From assembly GCA_947258405.1 (NCBI GenBank), contig CAMYIE010000003.1, forward strand, positions 122,653 through 183,304: a stretch of DNA of 60,652 bases. Reading direction: 5' to 3'. The position numbers were made by a program, and so were the translations under genes. The notes beneath the pieces were generated by a model. That model did no database searches and had not been told where the DNA came from. It saw nothing but the letters and a program-made list of their open reading frames with translations. This document shows positions 1-9,052 of the stretch, piece by piece. Each line of letters starts with the position of its first letter. Position 1 is the stretch's first letter. This DNA is from an uncultured Eudoraea sp. GTDB taxonomy: Bacteria > Bacteroidota > Bacteroidia > Flavobacteriales > Flavobacteriaceae.

Positions 1-1551
1 ATAGAAAAGATCGGTCAGAATCTGAAATACGATATAAAGGTTTTGCGGAAATACGATATTGTGGTTAAGGCTCCTCTTTTTGACACCATGCTGGCGCATT
101 ACCTGATCAACCCTGATATGCGTCATAATATGGACATACTGTCTGAGACCTATTTGAACTATAGCCCTATTTCAATAACCAGCCTGATTGGGAAAAAGGG
201 AAAAGGACAGATGAGTATGCGTGAGGTTCCTTTGGATCTACAGACAGAATATGCTGTGGAAGATGCTGATATTACCTATCAGCTTGCCCGGCATTTCAGG
301 GAAGAACTCAAGGATGCGAATACGGTTAAGTTGTTCCAGGATATCGAAATTCCACTATTGCTTGTGCTTGCCGATATGGAGCTCGAAGGGATAAACTTGA
401 ATACGGATTTTCTAAATGGGCTTTCCGAAGATCTCGAAAAAGATATCCACGCACTGCAAGTGAAGATCTACGAGCAGGCAGGTGAAGAATTTAATATTGC
501 TTCGCCAAAGCAACTAGGGGAAATCCTGTTTGAAAAATTAAAGCTGGTGGAGAAGCCTAAGAAAACAAGAACTGGCCAGTATTCTACAGCGGAGGATGTG
601 CTTTCATATTTAGCAAAGGACCATGAGATTATCCGGAATGTGCTCGAATTTCGTGGTCTTACCAAGCTTAAAAGCACCTATGTGGACGCTTTGCCCGAAC
701 AGGTAGAGACCAGCACGGGAAGAGTACACACCTATTATATGCAAGCCGTTGCTGCAACCGGAAGGCTAAGCAGCAACAATCCCAATCTGCAGAATATCCC
801 CATCCGTACGGAAAGAGGTCGTCAGATCAGGAAAGCGTTCATCCCCAGGAATAAAGATTACAAACTACTCGCCGCTGATTATTCTCAGATCGAATTGCGC
901 ATCATCGCTGCCTTAAGTCAGGAAACCAATATGATCGAGGCTTTTAAGAATGGCGAAGATATCCATGCTTCAACAGCTTCCAAAGTCTTTGGGGTATCGA
1001 TCGAAGACGTCACCCGAGAACAAAGAGGCAATGCCAAGACGGTGAATTTCGGAATAATCTATGGGGTATCTGCATTTGGTTTGAGCAACCAGACAGATTT
1101 GTCGAGAACCGAAGCAAAAGAACTCATAGATACCTATTATAAAACCTACCCGAAGCTGCGGGAATATATCAGCGACCAGATCGATTTTGCGAGAGAAAAT
1201 GGCTACGTTCAAACCGTTATGGGACGCCGACGTTACCTAAAGGATATCAACTCAGGAAATGCCGTGGTCAGGGGAGCCGCAGAACGGAATGCTGTAAACG
1301 CCCCAATCCAGGGAAGTGCAGCGGATATTATTAAGGTGGCTATGATCAATATCCATAACAAATTATCGGCTGGAAAGTATAAAACCAGGATGTTATTACA
1401 GGTTCACGATGAATTGGTATTCGATGTTTACAAACCTGAATTAGAGGAAATAGAGAAAATCATCAAATCAGAAATGGAAAATGCCTTTATACTGGAGGTA
1501 CCTTTGGTGGTTGATGTTGGCCTTGGGGATAATTGGCTGGAAGCCCATTGA
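1..1551 (+). CDS. polA: DNA polymerase I, C-terminal part (5' end outside window)
   Basis: The reading frame is open from the first base, so the gene starts before the window; about 516 residues are visible against roughly 940 in complete bacteroidal PolA. The first residues (KIGQNLKYD) lie within the 3'-5' exonuclease-like domain. The rest is the family A polymerase domain: motif A with DYSQIELR, motif B with RGNAKTVNFGIIYG, and motif C with QVHDELVFDV. The Asp residues of motifs A and C would bind the catalytic metals. The enzyme fills gaps and removes primers during replication and repair. The 5'-nuclease domain must lie upstream of the window. The gene ends just before a hairpin shared with the convergent lipoprotein gene. 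Confidence 0.97.
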   Translation: MEKIGQNLKYDIKVLRKYDIVVKAPLFDTMLAHYLINPDMRHNMDILSETYLNYSPISITSLIGKKGKGQMSMREVPLDLQTEYAVEDADITYQLARHFREELKDANTVKLFQDIEIPLLLVLADMELEGINLNTDFLNGLSEDLEKDIHALQVKIYEQAGEEFNIASPKQLGEILFEKLKLVEKPKKTRTGQYSTAEDVLSYLAKDHEIIRNVLEFRGLTKLKSTYVDALPEQVETSTGRVHTYYMQAVAATGRLSSNNPNLQNIPIRTERGRQIRKAFIPRNKDYKLLAADYSQIELRIIAALSQETNMIEAFKNGEDIHASTASKVFGVSIEDVTREQRGNAKTVNFGIIYGVSAFGLSNQTDLSRTEAKELIDTYYKTYPKLREYISDQIDFARENGYVQTVMGRRRYLKDINSGNAVVRGAAERNAVNAPIQGSAADIIKVAMINIHNKLSAGKYKTRMLLQVHDELVFDVYKPELEEIEKIIKSEMENAFILEVPLVVDVGLGDNWLEAH

Positions 1552-1562
1552 CAGAAAACAAA

Positions 1563-1586
1563 AAACCCTCCATATCAGGAGGGTTT
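1563..1586. terminator. Bidirectional rho-independent terminator
   Basis: A perfect 9-bp stem (AAACCCTCC / GGAGGGTTT) with a 6-base loop is flanked by A-rich sequence on the left and T-rich sequence on the right. It sits between the convergent polA and lipoprotein genes and can serve both. Confidence 0.85.
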
Positions 1587-1607
1587 ATATTTTTATATTC
1601 GGTGCTT

Positions 1608-2105
1608 TTATCGACGTGCAAAGATCAATGTCCCGCCATCATCTAAATTATCCACATCGAGGTCTGTGGCATCGATTCGGATAGTATTACCCATAATTTC
1701 CACTGAAACATCTGTTTCTCCTGTTTCGTCAATATAGGTGAGTGTCTCTCCGTCGAAAACATATTCATCTACTTCGGTGTCTTTTTCGGTAGGGCACGGG
1801 ATATCAAGACCAGTTCCTTCCGGATTGGCACTTACTTCCAGGTAATTGCCCTTGTTTTCAGATATTACACTGCCATCTGCATTAAACGTATAGGTGAGGA
1901 TATAGCAATCCAGGGCCGACAGAAAATCTAAAAGTTCTTTGGCAAATTCTTCATCGTCTGTGGCGGTAGTCTCATCGATTTCCAACCCGACCAGGTCCCA
2001 GGTACCTACAATATCATTAGCATCGGATCCTTCATTCTCCTTATCCGAAGAACAGGAAACGAACAGTGTTGTTGCTGTAATTAACATTAGTACAATGCGT
2101 TTCAT
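1608..2105 (-). CDS. Small lipocalin-like lipoprotein
   Basis: This 165-residue protein starts with a lipoprotein signal peptide whose lipobox ends at the Cys of FVSCSSDKE, so it is probably anchored in the envelope. After an acidic linker comes a segment beginning IVGTWDLVGLEID, followed by alternating strands, for example YILTYTFNADGSVISE, and ending TLIFARR. This GTW...LTFNADGTV pattern is typical of the lipocalin-like domain (DUF4923/Lipocalin_4 type) common in Flavobacteriaceae lipoproteins. The ligand is unknown. It stands alone, convergent with polA. A -7-like box TACGTTTG lies about 35 bases upstream of the start. Confidence 0.75.
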   Translation of the reverse strand: MKRIVLMLITATTLFVSCSSDKENEGSDANDIVGTWDLVGLEIDETTATDDEEFAKELLDFLSALDCYILTYTFNADGSVISENKGNYLEVSANPEGTGLDIPCPTEKDTEVDEYVFDGETLTYIDETGETDVSVEIMGNTIRIDATDLDVDNLDDGGTLIFARR

Positions 2106-2518
2106 CTCAAAAAGGGGATTTTACTTGTTATAAGGAAGCAAACGTAAAAAATACCCGGATATTATGTAATTGAGCCTTCAAAATCACAATACGATATATT
2201 ACCTCTTTCGATCCAAAGCACTTGTTTTTTATGCTTTTTTGCCCTACTAATATGATGCTAAGCGGATCATTCCCGATACATCAAAATATCAGTACTCTCT
2301 CGATATATATTGATATAATTAGCAGTAACCCAAAACAACCAGCCATTCGTTATTGAGACTGATCGAATGGCCATTTAAACATCAGTCTGAGCAACCCAAA
2401 GGATCTTTTCAAAATTTTATCACATATGCAAAACAAGGATTTGTAATTCCACTTAATAGTTGTACATTTGCAGCCCGTTTATCGGGATTCAAGTGATTAA
2501 TTGATAAAACAATAGCTT
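2106..2518. other. 413-bp intergenic region between divergent lipoprotein gene and rplM
   Basis: I see no credible gene here. It holds a -7-like box for the lipoprotein gene (CAAACGTA at 2139-2146, TACGTTTG on the minus strand), an inverted repeat GCCATTCG...CGAATGGC (2342-2349 and 2364-2371), and the rplM promoter near the right end. Confidence 0.6.
2440..2470 (+). promoter_or_regulatory. Bacteroidota-type promoter of the rplM operon
   Basis: TTTG at 2440-2443 and TACATTTG at 2463-2470 are separated by 19 bases. This matches the Bacteroidota housekeeping promoter consensus (TTTG, 19-21 bases, TAnnTTTG). The rplM start follows about 48 bases downstream. Confidence 0.7.
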
Positions 2519-2974
2519 GTGGACACACTGAGTTACAAGACCATTTCAGCAAATAGAAAAACTGTTAATAAGCAGTGGCTGTTGGTCGATGCCGAAGGGC
2601 AAACCCTGGGAAGACTGGCCTCTAAAGTAGCAAAACTACTTAGGGGTAAGCATAAACCTGATTTTACACCTCATGTTGACTGTGGTGATAATGTAATTGT
2701 GATCAATGCCGAGAAGATACACCTGAGCGGCAACAAATGGGAAGCTAAAACTTACCAGCGTTTTACCGGTTACCCAGGTGGGCAACGTTCCAGGACAGCC
2801 AGCGAGATGTTAAGCAAGAAGCCAACCAGTCTTGTCGAAAAAGCGGTAAAGGGCATGCTCCCTAAAAATAAACTGGGTGCTGAACTTTTTAGAAACCTGA
2901 GAGTTTACACAGGAACCGAGCACGGGCAGGAAGCTCAGAAACCAAAGGCAATTAATATAAATGACCTGAAATAA
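2519..2974 (+). CDS. rplM: 50S ribosomal protein L13 (uL13)
   Basis: A 151-residue L13 of normal length for Bacteroidota. Diagnostic segments are WLLVDAEGQTLGRLAS near residue 20, GDNVIVINAEKIHLSG in the middle, and GMLPKNKLG followed by LRVYTG near the end. It binds 23S rRNA early in large-subunit assembly. The start is GTG; the N-terminus MDTLSYKT is the usual one for flavobacterial L13, which supports this start. The last base of its stop codon is the first base of the rpsI start, so the two are translationally coupled. It heads the ribosomal operon rplM-rpsI-rpsB-tsf. Confidence 0.97.
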   Translation: MDTLSYKTISANRKTVNKQWLLVDAEGQTLGRLASKVAKLLRGKHKPDFTPHVDCGDNVIVINAEKIHLSGNKWEAKTYQRFTGYPGGQRSRTASEMLSKKPTSLVEKAVKGMLPKNKLGAELFRNLRVYTGTEHGQEAQKPKAININDLK

Positions 2975-3360
2975 TGGATGTTATTCATAAAATCGGAAGA
3001 AGAAAAACCGCAGTAGCCCGTATCTATTTATCAGCGGGAAAAGGAAATATTACCGTCAACAAAAAAGATTTTAAGGAATATTTTCCGACAGCCACTTTAC
3101 AGTACAAGGTTAATCAGGCATTTGAACTAACCAGCACCAGTGGTCAGTACGACGCAAAGATTAATGTATATGGTGGTGGAATCACTGGCCAGGCTGAAGC
3201 AGTTAGACTTGCTCTATCCAGAGCACTTTGTGAAATAGACGAAGAGAACAGGACTCATTTGAAACCAGAAGGATTACTTACACGTGACCCAAGAATGGTG
3301 GAACGCAAAAAATATGGGCAGAAAAAAGCCCGTAAGAAATTCCAGTTCTCCAAACGATAA
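2974..3360 (+). CDS. rpsI: 30S ribosomal protein S9 (uS9)
   Basis: A 128-residue S9. It begins with the family signature IGRRKTAVARIYL and ends with the basic tail KKYGQKKARKKFQFSKR, whose terminal Lys-Arg normally reaches the ribosomal P site. The central GGGITGQAEAVRLALSRAL is also typical. The start overlaps the rplM stop by one base. A perfect hairpin follows the stop codon before rpsB. Confidence 0.97.
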   Translation: MDVIHKIGRRKTAVARIYLSAGKGNITVNKKDFKEYFPTATLQYKVNQAFELTSTSGQYDAKINVYGGGITGQAEAVRLALSRALCEIDEENRTHLKPEGLLTRDPRMVERKKYGQKKARKKFQFSKR

Positions 3361-3368
3361 TTTGAGAA

Positions 3369-3391
3369 GGGAATTGCGCTATGCAATTCCC
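3369..3391 (+). other. Perfect 9-bp hairpin between rpsI and rpsB
   Basis: GGGAATTGC, a 5-base loop and GCAATTCCC form a perfect stem 8 bases after the rpsI stop. No T-run follows, so an efficient rho-independent terminator is unlikely. It may be an mRNA processing or stability element that separates the L13-S9 and S2-EF-Ts parts of the operon. Confidence 0.5.
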
Positions 3392-3578
3392 ATAGTAATA
3401 ATCAGGTTCTTTGAAAATCCTTATTTAAGGATCATTAAATATTCGGAGTTGAAGTCTGTGATCAACCGGCAGATCTCCGAATTGAAATTAGTTTAGCATC
3501 TAAATGTTCAAGGCTTCGGCGAAAGCGCGATACCACTTGGGCATTGCTAATTCAAAAGAACGTAAACTAAGTTTAAAA

Positions 3579-4727
3579 ATGGCAAAGAAAGTAGAAGTAA
3601 AAGACCTCCTGAATGCAGGAGTGCATTTTGGGCATTTGACCCGCAAATGGAATCCTAACATGGCTCCCTATATCTACATGGAGCGAAACGGGATCCACGT
3701 AATTAATCTTTACAAAACAGCAGCAAAAATTGAGGAAGCCGGTGAGGCCCTCAAAAAAATTGCCGCGTCTGGCAGGAAAATTCTGTTCGTCGCCACTAAA
3801 AAGCAGGCTAAGGATATTGTTTCCGATAAGGTCGCCAAGGTAAACATGCCTTATATCACAGAGCGTTGGCCCGGTGGTATGCTGACCAATTTTGTTACCA
3901 TCCGAAGAGCTGTAAAAAAGATGGCCTCTATCGACAGAATGAAGAAAGATGGTACGTTTAACACACTATCAAAGAAAGAGCGTTTGCAGGTAGATCGACT
4001 TCGGGCAAAACTCGAAAAGAACCTCGGATCTATTTCCGATATGACTCGTCTGCCAGGTGCACTGTTCGTGGTCGATATCATGCGCGAGAATATTGCGGTA
4101 AAGGAGGCACAAAAACTCAAGATTCCGATTTTTGCTATGGTAGATACCAACTCGGACCCCAGACCGATAGATTTTGTGATCCCTTCAAACGACGATGCTT
4201 CAAAATCAATTGAAATTATCATGACTAAGGTGACCGAAGCCGTTGCAGAAGGTCTGGCCGAACGCAAATCTGAAAAACAATCAGAAAAAGCAGGTGAAGA
4301 GGCGACCGAAGTACAAACCAGGAAGGAGACTAAACAGGAAAAACCAAAAGAGGAGCCAAAGGCCGAACCAGTTGTTGCTCAAGAGCCTAAAGTAGAAGAA
4401 AAAGCAGAGAAAACAGTAGAAGCTGCTCCTGTTGTGGAAGAAAAGGCTGAAGCTGATAAGTCAGCTTCGAAAGACCCTGATAATCTAACCAAGATTGAAG
4501 GAATTGGTCCCAAAGCAGCTGAAGCACTTGTTGCTGCCGGTGTAGATACTTATGGAAAACTGGCCAAGGCTAAAGCTGATAAGATCAAAGAAATCCTTAC
4601 CGAAGCCAGCAGTAGAATGGCACATCTGGATCCCACATCCTGGCCTAAACAAGCCAAGATGGCCGCTGATGGTAAATGGGACGATTTAAAGGAATGGCAG
4701 GATAAAGCCAAAGCAGGAGTAGAATAA
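3579..4727 (+). CDS. rpsB: 30S ribosomal protein S2 with C-terminal helix-hairpin-helix extension
   Basis: Residues 1-230 are a complete S2, starting MAKKVEVKDLLNAGVHFGH and containing TERWPGGMLTNF and PIFAMVDTNSDP. About 80 residues of low-complexity Glu/Lys/Ala/Pro linker follow. Then comes a folded tail of about 75 residues with a helix-hairpin-helix core (LTKIEGIGPKAAEALVAAG) and a conserved end (DPTSWPKQAKMAADGKWDDL). From family knowledge, the same kind of tail occurs on flavobacterial L21. At 382 residues it is about 130 longer than a typical S2. I chose the ATG at 3579 over an in-frame start at 3504, because the S2 family begins at MAKK and the 25 extra residues match nothing. It is followed by tsf. 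Confidence 0.95.
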   Translation: MAKKVEVKDLLNAGVHFGHLTRKWNPNMAPYIYMERNGIHVINLYKTAAKIEEAGEALKKIAASGRKILFVATKKQAKDIVSDKVAKVNMPYITERWPGGMLTNFVTIRRAVKKMASIDRMKKDGTFNTLSKKERLQVDRLRAKLEKNLGSISDMTRLPGALFVVDIMRENIAVKEAQKLKIPIFAMVDTNSDPRPIDFVIPSNDDASKSIEIIMTKVTEAVAEGLAERKSEKQSEKAGEEATEVQTRKETKQEKPKEEPKAEPVVAQEPKVEEKAEKTVEAAPVVEEKAEADKSASKDPDNLTKIEGIGPKAAEALVAAGVDTYGKLAKAKADKIKEILTEASSRMAHLDPTSWPKQAKMAADGKWDDLKEWQDKAKAGVE

Positions 4728-4762
4728 TTAGTGAGAATTAGAACATTTAAAACAAAAGTGAA

Positions 4763-5587
4763 ATGGTAAAAGTAACCGCTGCAGAAGTAAATAAACTCAG
4801 AAAAACAACCGGTGCAGGTATGATGGATTGTAAAAATGCACTGGTAGAAGCAGAGGGTGATTTTGAAAAAGCAATTGAGATCCTTAGAAAGAAAGGTCAG
4901 AAAGTTGCTGCAAAAAGGGCCGACAGGGAGTCTTCTGAAGGCGCTGCTATTGCCCAGGTAAATACAGATCGCACCAATGGGGTCATAATTTCTCTTAACT
5001 GCGAGACCGACTTCGTTGCTAAAAACGAAAGTTTTATTGCGCTTGCAAAGGACTTCGCGGAAATGGCGTTAAACTTTGAAAGCAAAGATGAATTCCTGAA
5101 TGCCAATTACAATGGGATTACAGTTCAGGACAAACTCACCGAGCAAACCGGTGTAATCGGAGAGAAGATCGAAATTGGAGGTTTTAAGAGACTCTCCGCG
5201 CCATTTGTAGGCTCTTACATCCATGCAGGGAATAAAATAGCCACTCTGGTAGGTTTGTCTGCTGTGGTTGACGGCGCTGAACTAGCCGCCAAGGATGTGG
5301 CCATGCAGGCTGCTGCCATGAACCCTATAGCGTTGAACAAAGAGCAGGTAGATGAATCTGTGATCGAGAAGGAAATCGAGATCGCTAAAGACCAGCTGCG
5401 ACAGGAAGGAAAACCGGAAGCTATGCTCGACAATATAGCTAAAGGTAAACTCAACCGCTTCTTTAAAGACAATACCCTGGTAAATCAGGCATTTATTAAA
5501 GACAGCAAACAGACGGTTGAACAGTATGTAAAATCGGTAGATAACAGTTTGGAAGTTACAGGATTTGAGCGTGTAGCACTGGGCTAG
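4763..5587 (+). CDS. tsf: Elongation factor Ts
   Basis: A 274-residue EF-Ts, the guanine nucleotide exchange factor for EF-Tu. The N-terminal UBA-like domain contains KLRKTTGAGMMDCKNAL. The core includes VISLNCETDFVAKN, the TDFVA motif that contacts EF-Tu. The C-terminal part carries GKLNRFFKDNTLVNQAF. Length and motifs are normal. It lies 35 bases after rpsB, the conserved rpsB-tsf pairing, and a strong terminator follows it. Confidence 0.97.
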   Translation: MVKVTAAEVNKLRKTTGAGMMDCKNALVEAEGDFEKAIEILRKKGQKVAAKRADRESSEGAAIAQVNTDRTNGVIISLNCETDFVAKNESFIALAKDFAEMALNFESKDEFLNANYNGITVQDKLTEQTGVIGEKIEIGGFKRLSAPFVGSYIHAGNKIATLVGLSAVVDGAELAAKDVAMQAAAMNPIALNKEQVDESVIEKEIEIAKDQLRQEGKPEAMLDNIAKGKLNRFFKDNTLVNQAFIKDSKQTVEQYVKSVDNSLEVTGFERVALG

Positions 5588-5606
5588 TATTTTTCCTTAT
5601 TATAAT

Positions 5607-5638
5607 AAAAAGCCGCATTTTCAGAATTGCGGCTTTTT
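5607..5638. terminator. Bidirectional rho-independent terminator after tsf
   Basis: An 11-bp stem (AAAAAGCCGCA / TGCGGCTTTTT) with a 10-base loop. A and T tracts on both sides let it work for tsf and for the convergent peptidase gene. Confidence 0.9.
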
Positions 5639-5646
5639 ATTTATCA

Positions 5647-7512
5647 TCAGGCTTTGAGCCATGCTTCCCTTAAACGTTGCTGCTCTTCGGTAGTGTTTTC
5701 CAAAGGAATCAGAGACCTGACCTTCACCATTGGCCGACCAACCGGCCCCTTGCATTGAATTTTCTCATCATCGCGCAACACTTCAATATGAATCTCCTTT
5801 TCGGGGTCCCAGCCAAAACTCTGTCCGATAATCGGGCGGATAGATTCGAGGTTGATTACCGTGCCGTCTATACTAAGGAAAGTATCACCACCCTGTATCC
5901 CAAGAGAGGTAAAAAAAGAGCTCAATTCAATGCCCTGTCGCACAAAGATGCTGTTATCGGAAGGGTCCACATCGATATAGGGTATATCGCCCTTAAAGAA
6001 ATACCCACTCTCTTCCTCCGCCATATCAGTGGATAGGCCTACCTTACTAAAAAAGGCCTCATAATCTATAGGTGTATCACCCTGAACGTGAGTTTGAAAA
6101 AAATTGCCCATTTCCTTGCTGGTCATACTTGTTATCTCCTCGATCAGTACCTGGTCGTCGAAAGGTGTAAATGCATCGTACTTTGCCGACAGTTCCTTCA
6201 TCAACCATAAAACCCCTTTTTCTCCATTGCTCCAATCCCTAATTAAAATATCCAAACACATATTGATCAATGCCCCTTTTTCATATACATTGGCATAGTT
6301 GTCCTTATATGGATCCTCATAGATATTCTTGCTCATCGTTGTAAAGGACATGGCATCGTCATAAAAGCCGGAGTTATCGATCTTACCGATAATCCGGTTA
6401 TAAAACTCTCGTTCATCGATCAGTCCTTGTTGAATCTGAAAAAGATTGGCAAAATACTCTGTCGTTCCCTCATATAGCCAAAGGTGCTCAGACATTTTCG
6501 GTTCGTTATAATCAAAGTAGTGTATCTCCTTTGAATGGATATTAAGCGGCGTTACTATATGGAAAAACTCGTGGGATACCACATCAACCATTATTTGTTC
6601 AAGTCCTTCCATAGGCATCTGTTCAGGAAAGACCACTACCGTAGAGGTATGATGTTCCAAAGCCCCGAAACCTGCGGCGTCATCCTGGTCCATCGTAGAG
6701 AGATAGAGCAGAATATTATATTCCCGGGTACTGTCTGTATTCCCTAAAAAGGCCTTTTGCGCCCGCATCATCTCCTCCATTTTAGGTTTAAAATCAGAGG
6801 CCTTATAAACATTATTGGGTGAATAAACCCCAATGGTAACCTCGATATTGTTAATTGTAAAGGATGCGTTATTTGGTCTGGCGTACATGATAGGGTTATC
6901 GATCACCTCAAAATACCGTCCTGCCATAAATTTGTCTAAGCTCTCAGCGTCTGACACCGATGCCTTGGGAAGAGATGTAGTGGCTATTAAACCATTGGGA
7001 ACATCGATAGTGATCTCATAAGGTATTTCTTTGAGTCCTTCAAAATAGCCCACAAACCCATGAAGATTCAGCATATAATTCTCCCCCGCTTTGATATTTG
7101 TCCCCGCCGGTGAAAAAACGGTCTCAGAAGAGGAGTTTTCCTGGTCAAAGGTGTCATTGACATAATAGCTGATCTTATCCAGATCACGTGCCGTTAATAT
7201 GGTCCAGGTATTTTCATCAGATTGGGTCACCAGGAGTTCTTCACCATTATAATTATAGGCTTTAAACCCCTCAATATACTGTCCATAGTTATCCAGGCTG
7301 TAGGTTCCGGGCACTGTTTTAGGAATGTAAAAATTGATATCGTCGCTTGTGAAGGCTCCCGGATTTAAAGTGACCAAAACTTTGTCCTGATCGAGCTTTA
7401 CGAGGTCTATATGGGTAAGCACTTTGCTCTCCTCAGCTTTTACCAGTGTTTGGGTAGACTTGCACCCCAGCAATATGGTGTAAACCAGTATAACTAAAAC
7501 AAAATTTCGCAT
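5647..7512 (-). CDS. M61-type (glycyl aminopeptidase-like) lipoprotein peptidase with PDZ domain
   Basis: A 621-residue protein with a lipoprotein signal peptide (lipobox ILLGC at residue 17), so probably exposed in the envelope. An N-terminal all-beta region leads into a zinc-protease domain. HEFFH at residues 314-318 gives two zinc-ligand His and the catalytic Glu; WLYEGTTEYFANL downstream supplies the third ligand, Glu. This arrangement and the preceding DDAAGFGALEHHTS are typical of the M61 family. The C-terminal part (about 520-600) resembles a PDZ domain, with GIQGGDTFLSIDG. It probably cleaves peptides in the periplasm or at the surface; the substrate is unknown. It is a single gene, convergent with tsf and divergent from pyrH. 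Confidence 0.88.
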   Translation of the reverse strand: MRNFVLVILVYTILLGCKSTQTLVKAEESKVLTHIDLVKLDQDKVLVTLNPGAFTSDDINFYIPKTVPGTYSLDNYGQYIEGFKAYNYNGEELLVTQSDENTWTILTARDLDKISYYVNDTFDQENSSSETVFSPAGTNIKAGENYMLNLHGFVGYFEGLKEIPYEITIDVPNGLIATTSLPKASVSDAESLDKFMAGRYFEVIDNPIMYARPNNASFTINNIEVTIGVYSPNNVYKASDFKPKMEEMMRAQKAFLGNTDSTREYNILLYLSTMDQDDAAGFGALEHHTSTVVVFPEQMPMEGLEQIMVDVVSHEFFHIVTPLNIHSKEIHYFDYNEPKMSEHLWLYEGTTEYFANLFQIQQGLIDEREFYNRIIGKIDNSGFYDDAMSFTTMSKNIYEDPYKDNYANVYEKGALINMCLDILIRDWSNGEKGVLWLMKELSAKYDAFTPFDDQVLIEEITSMTSKEMGNFFQTHVQGDTPIDYEAFFSKVGLSTDMAEEESGYFFKGDIPYIDVDPSDNSIFVRQGIELSSFFTSLGIQGGDTFLSIDGTVINLESIRPIIGQSFGWDPEKEIHIEVLRDDEKIQCKGPVGRPMVKVRSLIPLENTTEEQQRLREAWLKA

Positions 7513-7636
7513 CGCATAAAACTATTGATTGAACATCCCACAAGATTATTAAAATTAATTATCAATCGTACCAAGAATGTTAAATAATTGGCTTTTCAAA
7601 GCTCTATATCCGGGGATATCCCTAAATTATTTTGAT

Positions 7637-7644
7637 TATTTTTG
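7637..7644 (+). promoter_or_regulatory. Possible -7 box for pyrH
   Basis: TATTTTTG fits TAnnTTTG and lies 23 bases before the pyrH ATG. I see no good TTTG at the -33 position. Confidence 0.4.
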
Positions 7645-7667
7645 TTAAGTCCAAATACAATCGAAAT

Positions 7668-8375
7668 ATGCCTTATAAACGAATACTTCTAAAACTAAGC
7701 GGCGAAGCTTTAATGGGTGAGCGTCAATATGGGATCGACCCGAAAAGACTGGCCTCTTACGCCCAAGAAATAAAAGAGGTCGTTGACAAAGGTGTGGAAG
7801 TTGCAATCGTGATTGGCGGTGGAAATATTTACAGGGGTATTTCGGGTGCCAGTAACGGAATGGATAGAGTCCAGGGAGATCATATGGGAATGTTGGCCAC
7901 GGTAATAAATGGTCTTGCCCTGCAAAGTGCCCTGGAGGATAAAGGCGTACAAACTCGTTTACAGTCTGCGATAAAAATCAACGAAGTGGCCGAGCCCTTT
8001 ATCAGGAGAAGAGCGCTTCGTCATCTCGAAAAAGGAAGGGTGGTAATTTTTGGGGGAGGAACAGGAAATCCATATTTCACAACAGACTCTGCTGCGGTTT
8101 TAAGGGCTATTGAAATTGAGGCCGATGTAATCCTGAAAGGAACCAGAGTTGATGGTATCTATTCCAGTGACCCCGAAAAAGATAAATCTGCCACAAAATT
8201 CGACACTATTAGTTTTAAAGACGTACTCACAAAAGGACTCAAGGTTATGGATACCACAGCCTTTACACTTAGTCAGGAGAATGAACTGCCAATAGTTATA
8301 TTCGACATGAACAAAAAGGGCAATCTGTTCAGAATTGTTTCAGGTGAAAATATAGGTACTGTAGTTAATTTGTAA
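7668..8375 (+). CDS. pyrH: UMP kinase
   Basis: A 235-residue UMP kinase of the amino-acid-kinase fold, phosphorylating UMP to UDP in pyrimidine nucleotide synthesis. Visible motifs are the start [15 protein letters not shown], the nucleotide loop [28 protein letters not shown], and [18 protein letters not shown] place the start at the ATG at 7668, because the 12 residues upstream in frame ([12 protein letters not shown]) are not part of the family. frr follows after 39 bases, a very widely conserved pair. Confidence 0.97.
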   Translation: MPYKRILLKLSGEALMGERQYGIDPKRLASYAQEIKEVVDKGVEVAIVIGGGNIYRGISGASNGMDRVQGDHMGMLATVINGLALQSALEDKGVQTRLQSAIKINEVAEPFIRRRALRHLEKGRVVIFGGGTGNPYFTTDSAAVLRAIEIEADVILKGTRVDGIYSSDPEKDKSATKFDTISFKDVLTKGLKVMDTTAFTLSQENELPIVIFDMNKKGNLFRIVSGENIGTVVNL

Positions 8376-8414
8376 GTTTCGTCATGGCAACACATCACTA
8401 ATAATAAAAAAGAA

Positions 8415-8969
8415 ATGAACGAAGAGGTAAAATTTGTTTTAGAAGCTACAAAGGAGCATATGGATGCTGCGATTTTGCATCTGCAAAAAGAGTTTATAAA
8501 AATAAGGGCCGGTAAAGCTAATCCGTCTATGCTCTCCAGTGTTATGGTTGAGTATTATGGTTCCCAGACCCCTCTTTCTCAGGTTTCTAATATCAACACC
8601 CCTGATGCCCGAACCATATCGGTTCAGCCATGGGAAAAAAGCTTGTTGCAGGAAATAGAAACTGCTATTATGAATGCTAATCTTGGCTTCAATCCTAATA
8701 ATAATGGTGAAATGATCATCATCAACGTGCCGCCGTTAACAGAGGAGCGCCGTATTCAACTTGTAAAACAAGCTAAAGCGGAGGCAGAAGATGCAAAGGT
8801 AAGCGTACGCAGTTCGCGTCAGGAAGCCAACAAGGAGATAAAGAATCTGGATGTTTCGGAAGACCTGGAAAAGAATGCGGAGATCGATATCCAGGAAATG
8901 ACCAACGACTACACCGCTAAAATAGATCATCTTCTGGAAAGCAAAGAAGCGGAAATTATGAAGGTATAG
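8415..8969 (+). CDS. frr: Ribosome recycling factor
   Basis: A 184-residue RRF of standard length, which with EF-G splits post-termination ribosomes. Hallmarks are KIRAGKANPSML near residue 30, PWEKSLLQEIETAI near residue 76, and VPPLTEERRIQLVKQAK in the middle, followed by the long three-helix bundle sequence. It is co-directional with and close behind pyrH, presumably in one operon. Confidence 0.97.
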   Translation: MNEEVKFVLEATKEHMDAAILHLQKEFIKIRAGKANPSMLSSVMVEYYGSQTPLSQVSNINTPDARTISVQPWEKSLLQEIETAIMNANLGFNPNNNGEMIIINVPPLTEERRIQLVKQAKAEAEDAKVSVRSSRQEANKEIKNLDVSEDLEKNAEIDIQEMTNDYTAKIDHLLESKEAEIMKV

Positions 8970-9052
8970 GTCGTCTATCTAATTAATTAGAAATCTCTGA
9001 GTCTTTCATATTTCGCATAGAAGTAGCCGATCCCTTGGCCGGAGAAATGCTT

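Noticed and set aside
3369-3391. Hairpin after rpsI as a rho-independent terminator
   Set aside because: No T-run follows the stem on the plus strand, and rpsB-tsf continue in the same direction.
3504-3578. Upstream start for rpsB adding 25 residues
   Set aside because: S2 proteins begin at MAKKVEVKDLL-like sequence; the additional residues match nothing.
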